Part shown: in pieces, positions 5,314 through 5,437 of the stretch
How positions within the stretch are numbered: position 1 is the first letter of the stretch
Layout of the letters: every line of letters starts with the position of its first letter
NCBI GenBank assembly: GCA_030588285.1
Contig: JAUUYK010000086.1
Coordinates: 1-5,437, forward strand
DNA from: Kiritimatiellales bacterium
Lineage (GTDB): Bacteria; Verrucomicrobiota; Kiritimatiellia; Kiritimatiellales; Pontiellaceae
Length of the DNA: 5,437 bases
Reading direction: 5' to 3'
Notes under the pieces: model-generated
What the model was told of the DNA's origin: nothing
Seen by the model: only the letters and a program-made list of their open reading frames with translations
The model's database searches: none
Program-made: the position numbers and the translations under genes

Positions 5314-5437
5314 GTGCGGACTACGGATCAACAGGTAAGGAGATTATGGATGGAATATCAAAAATGTGGAACAATCGAGTCGGCGGCGATGAGGGCGAAT
5401 ATGTCGCCTAAAACAGCTTCGAAATATATAAAATCAG
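5314..5437 (+). CDS. istA: IS21-family transposase IstA, N-terminal 41 codons (runs off window)
   Basis: The translation from the GTG begins MRTTDQQVRRLWMEYQ and continues IESAAMRANMSPKTASKYIKS. This matches the N-terminal helix-turn-helix of IstA transposases, where a 'R..D.QV..L...' helix is followed by 'A..A.MS.KTA.KY'. IstA is the DDE transposase that binds the element ends, and it works with the AAA+ helper IstB, which is expected downstream outside the window. The catalytic domain is not visible, so activity cannot be judged. The start has a near-consensus ribosome site. The family call rests on pattern recognition of a short segment; a different HTH protein is possible but less likely given the terminus structure and the disrupted gene beside it. 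Confidence 0.78.
   Translation, partial: MRTTDQQVRRLWMEYQKCGTIESAAMRANMSPKTASKYIKS

Larger units (their letters stand above)
5266..5437 (+). mobile_element. Left end of an IS21-family insertion sequence (partial)
   Basis: The presumed terminus begins TGATTAATTAGCCGATAATT. IS21-family ends typically start with 5'-TG, and the boundary falls exactly where the minus-strand coding remnant loses its frame. A short AT-rich leader and a strong ribosome site precede an istA-like gene 48 nt inside the end, the usual arrangement for this family. The right end, istB and the target duplication are beyond the window, so the exact boundary is inferred. Confidence 0.7.

Noticed and set aside
1..5437. CRISPR array, tRNA or rRNA genes
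   Set aside because: I found no regularly spaced direct repeats and no tRNA-like or rRNA-like conserved segments on either strand.

Overview
The window comes from a Gram-negative (diderm) bacterium: it encodes a signal-peptide-bearing outer-membrane beta-barrel protein, a sigma-54-type regulator and an AqpZ-type aquaporin. Base composition is roughly even. The degenerate 'aatctgtgg'-type repeat fossil and the style of the kinase and barrel protein suggest an environmental lineage such as the PVC/Kiritimatiellota-Verrucomicrobiota side of the tree. That placement is a weak inference, because no rRNA or marker gene is present.

Layout. Positions 1-157 hold no gene I can support, only hairpins and short open tails. 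A hairpin terminator (158-191) lies just past the 3' end of aqpZ (204-893, minus). A 216-base spacer with a degenerate short-period repeat and a weak terminator candidate separates aqpZ from a three-gene minus-strand operon. In transcription order the operon is a soluble PAS histidine kinase (3796-4971), an NtrC-family sigma-54 response regulator (2410-3780), and a barrel-only Omp85/BamA-superfamily outer-membrane protein (1110-2426). The kinase-regulator gap is 15 nt, and the regulator and barrel genes overlap by up to 17 nt. Upstream of the operon lies a near-perfect AT-rich 30-bp palindrome (5045-5074), then the last ~50 codons of an unrecognised gene (5113-5265). That gene is cut off by the left end of an IS21-family insertion sequence, whose istA gene starts at 5314 and runs out of the window.

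How it fits together. The kinase most likely phosphorylates D53 of the regulator, which would then activate RNA polymerase-sigma54 at promoters that I could not find in this window. Translational coupling of the barrel protein to the two-component pair suggests a small envelope-related sensing and response module. The most interesting points are this coupling of an NtrBC-like pair to a POTRA-less Omp85 barrel, the palindrome upstream of it, two 8-base homopolymer tracts in the regulator and barrel genes, and the IS21 insertion that truncates the upstream gene. I see no clear evidence of an undescribed defence or mobile system.
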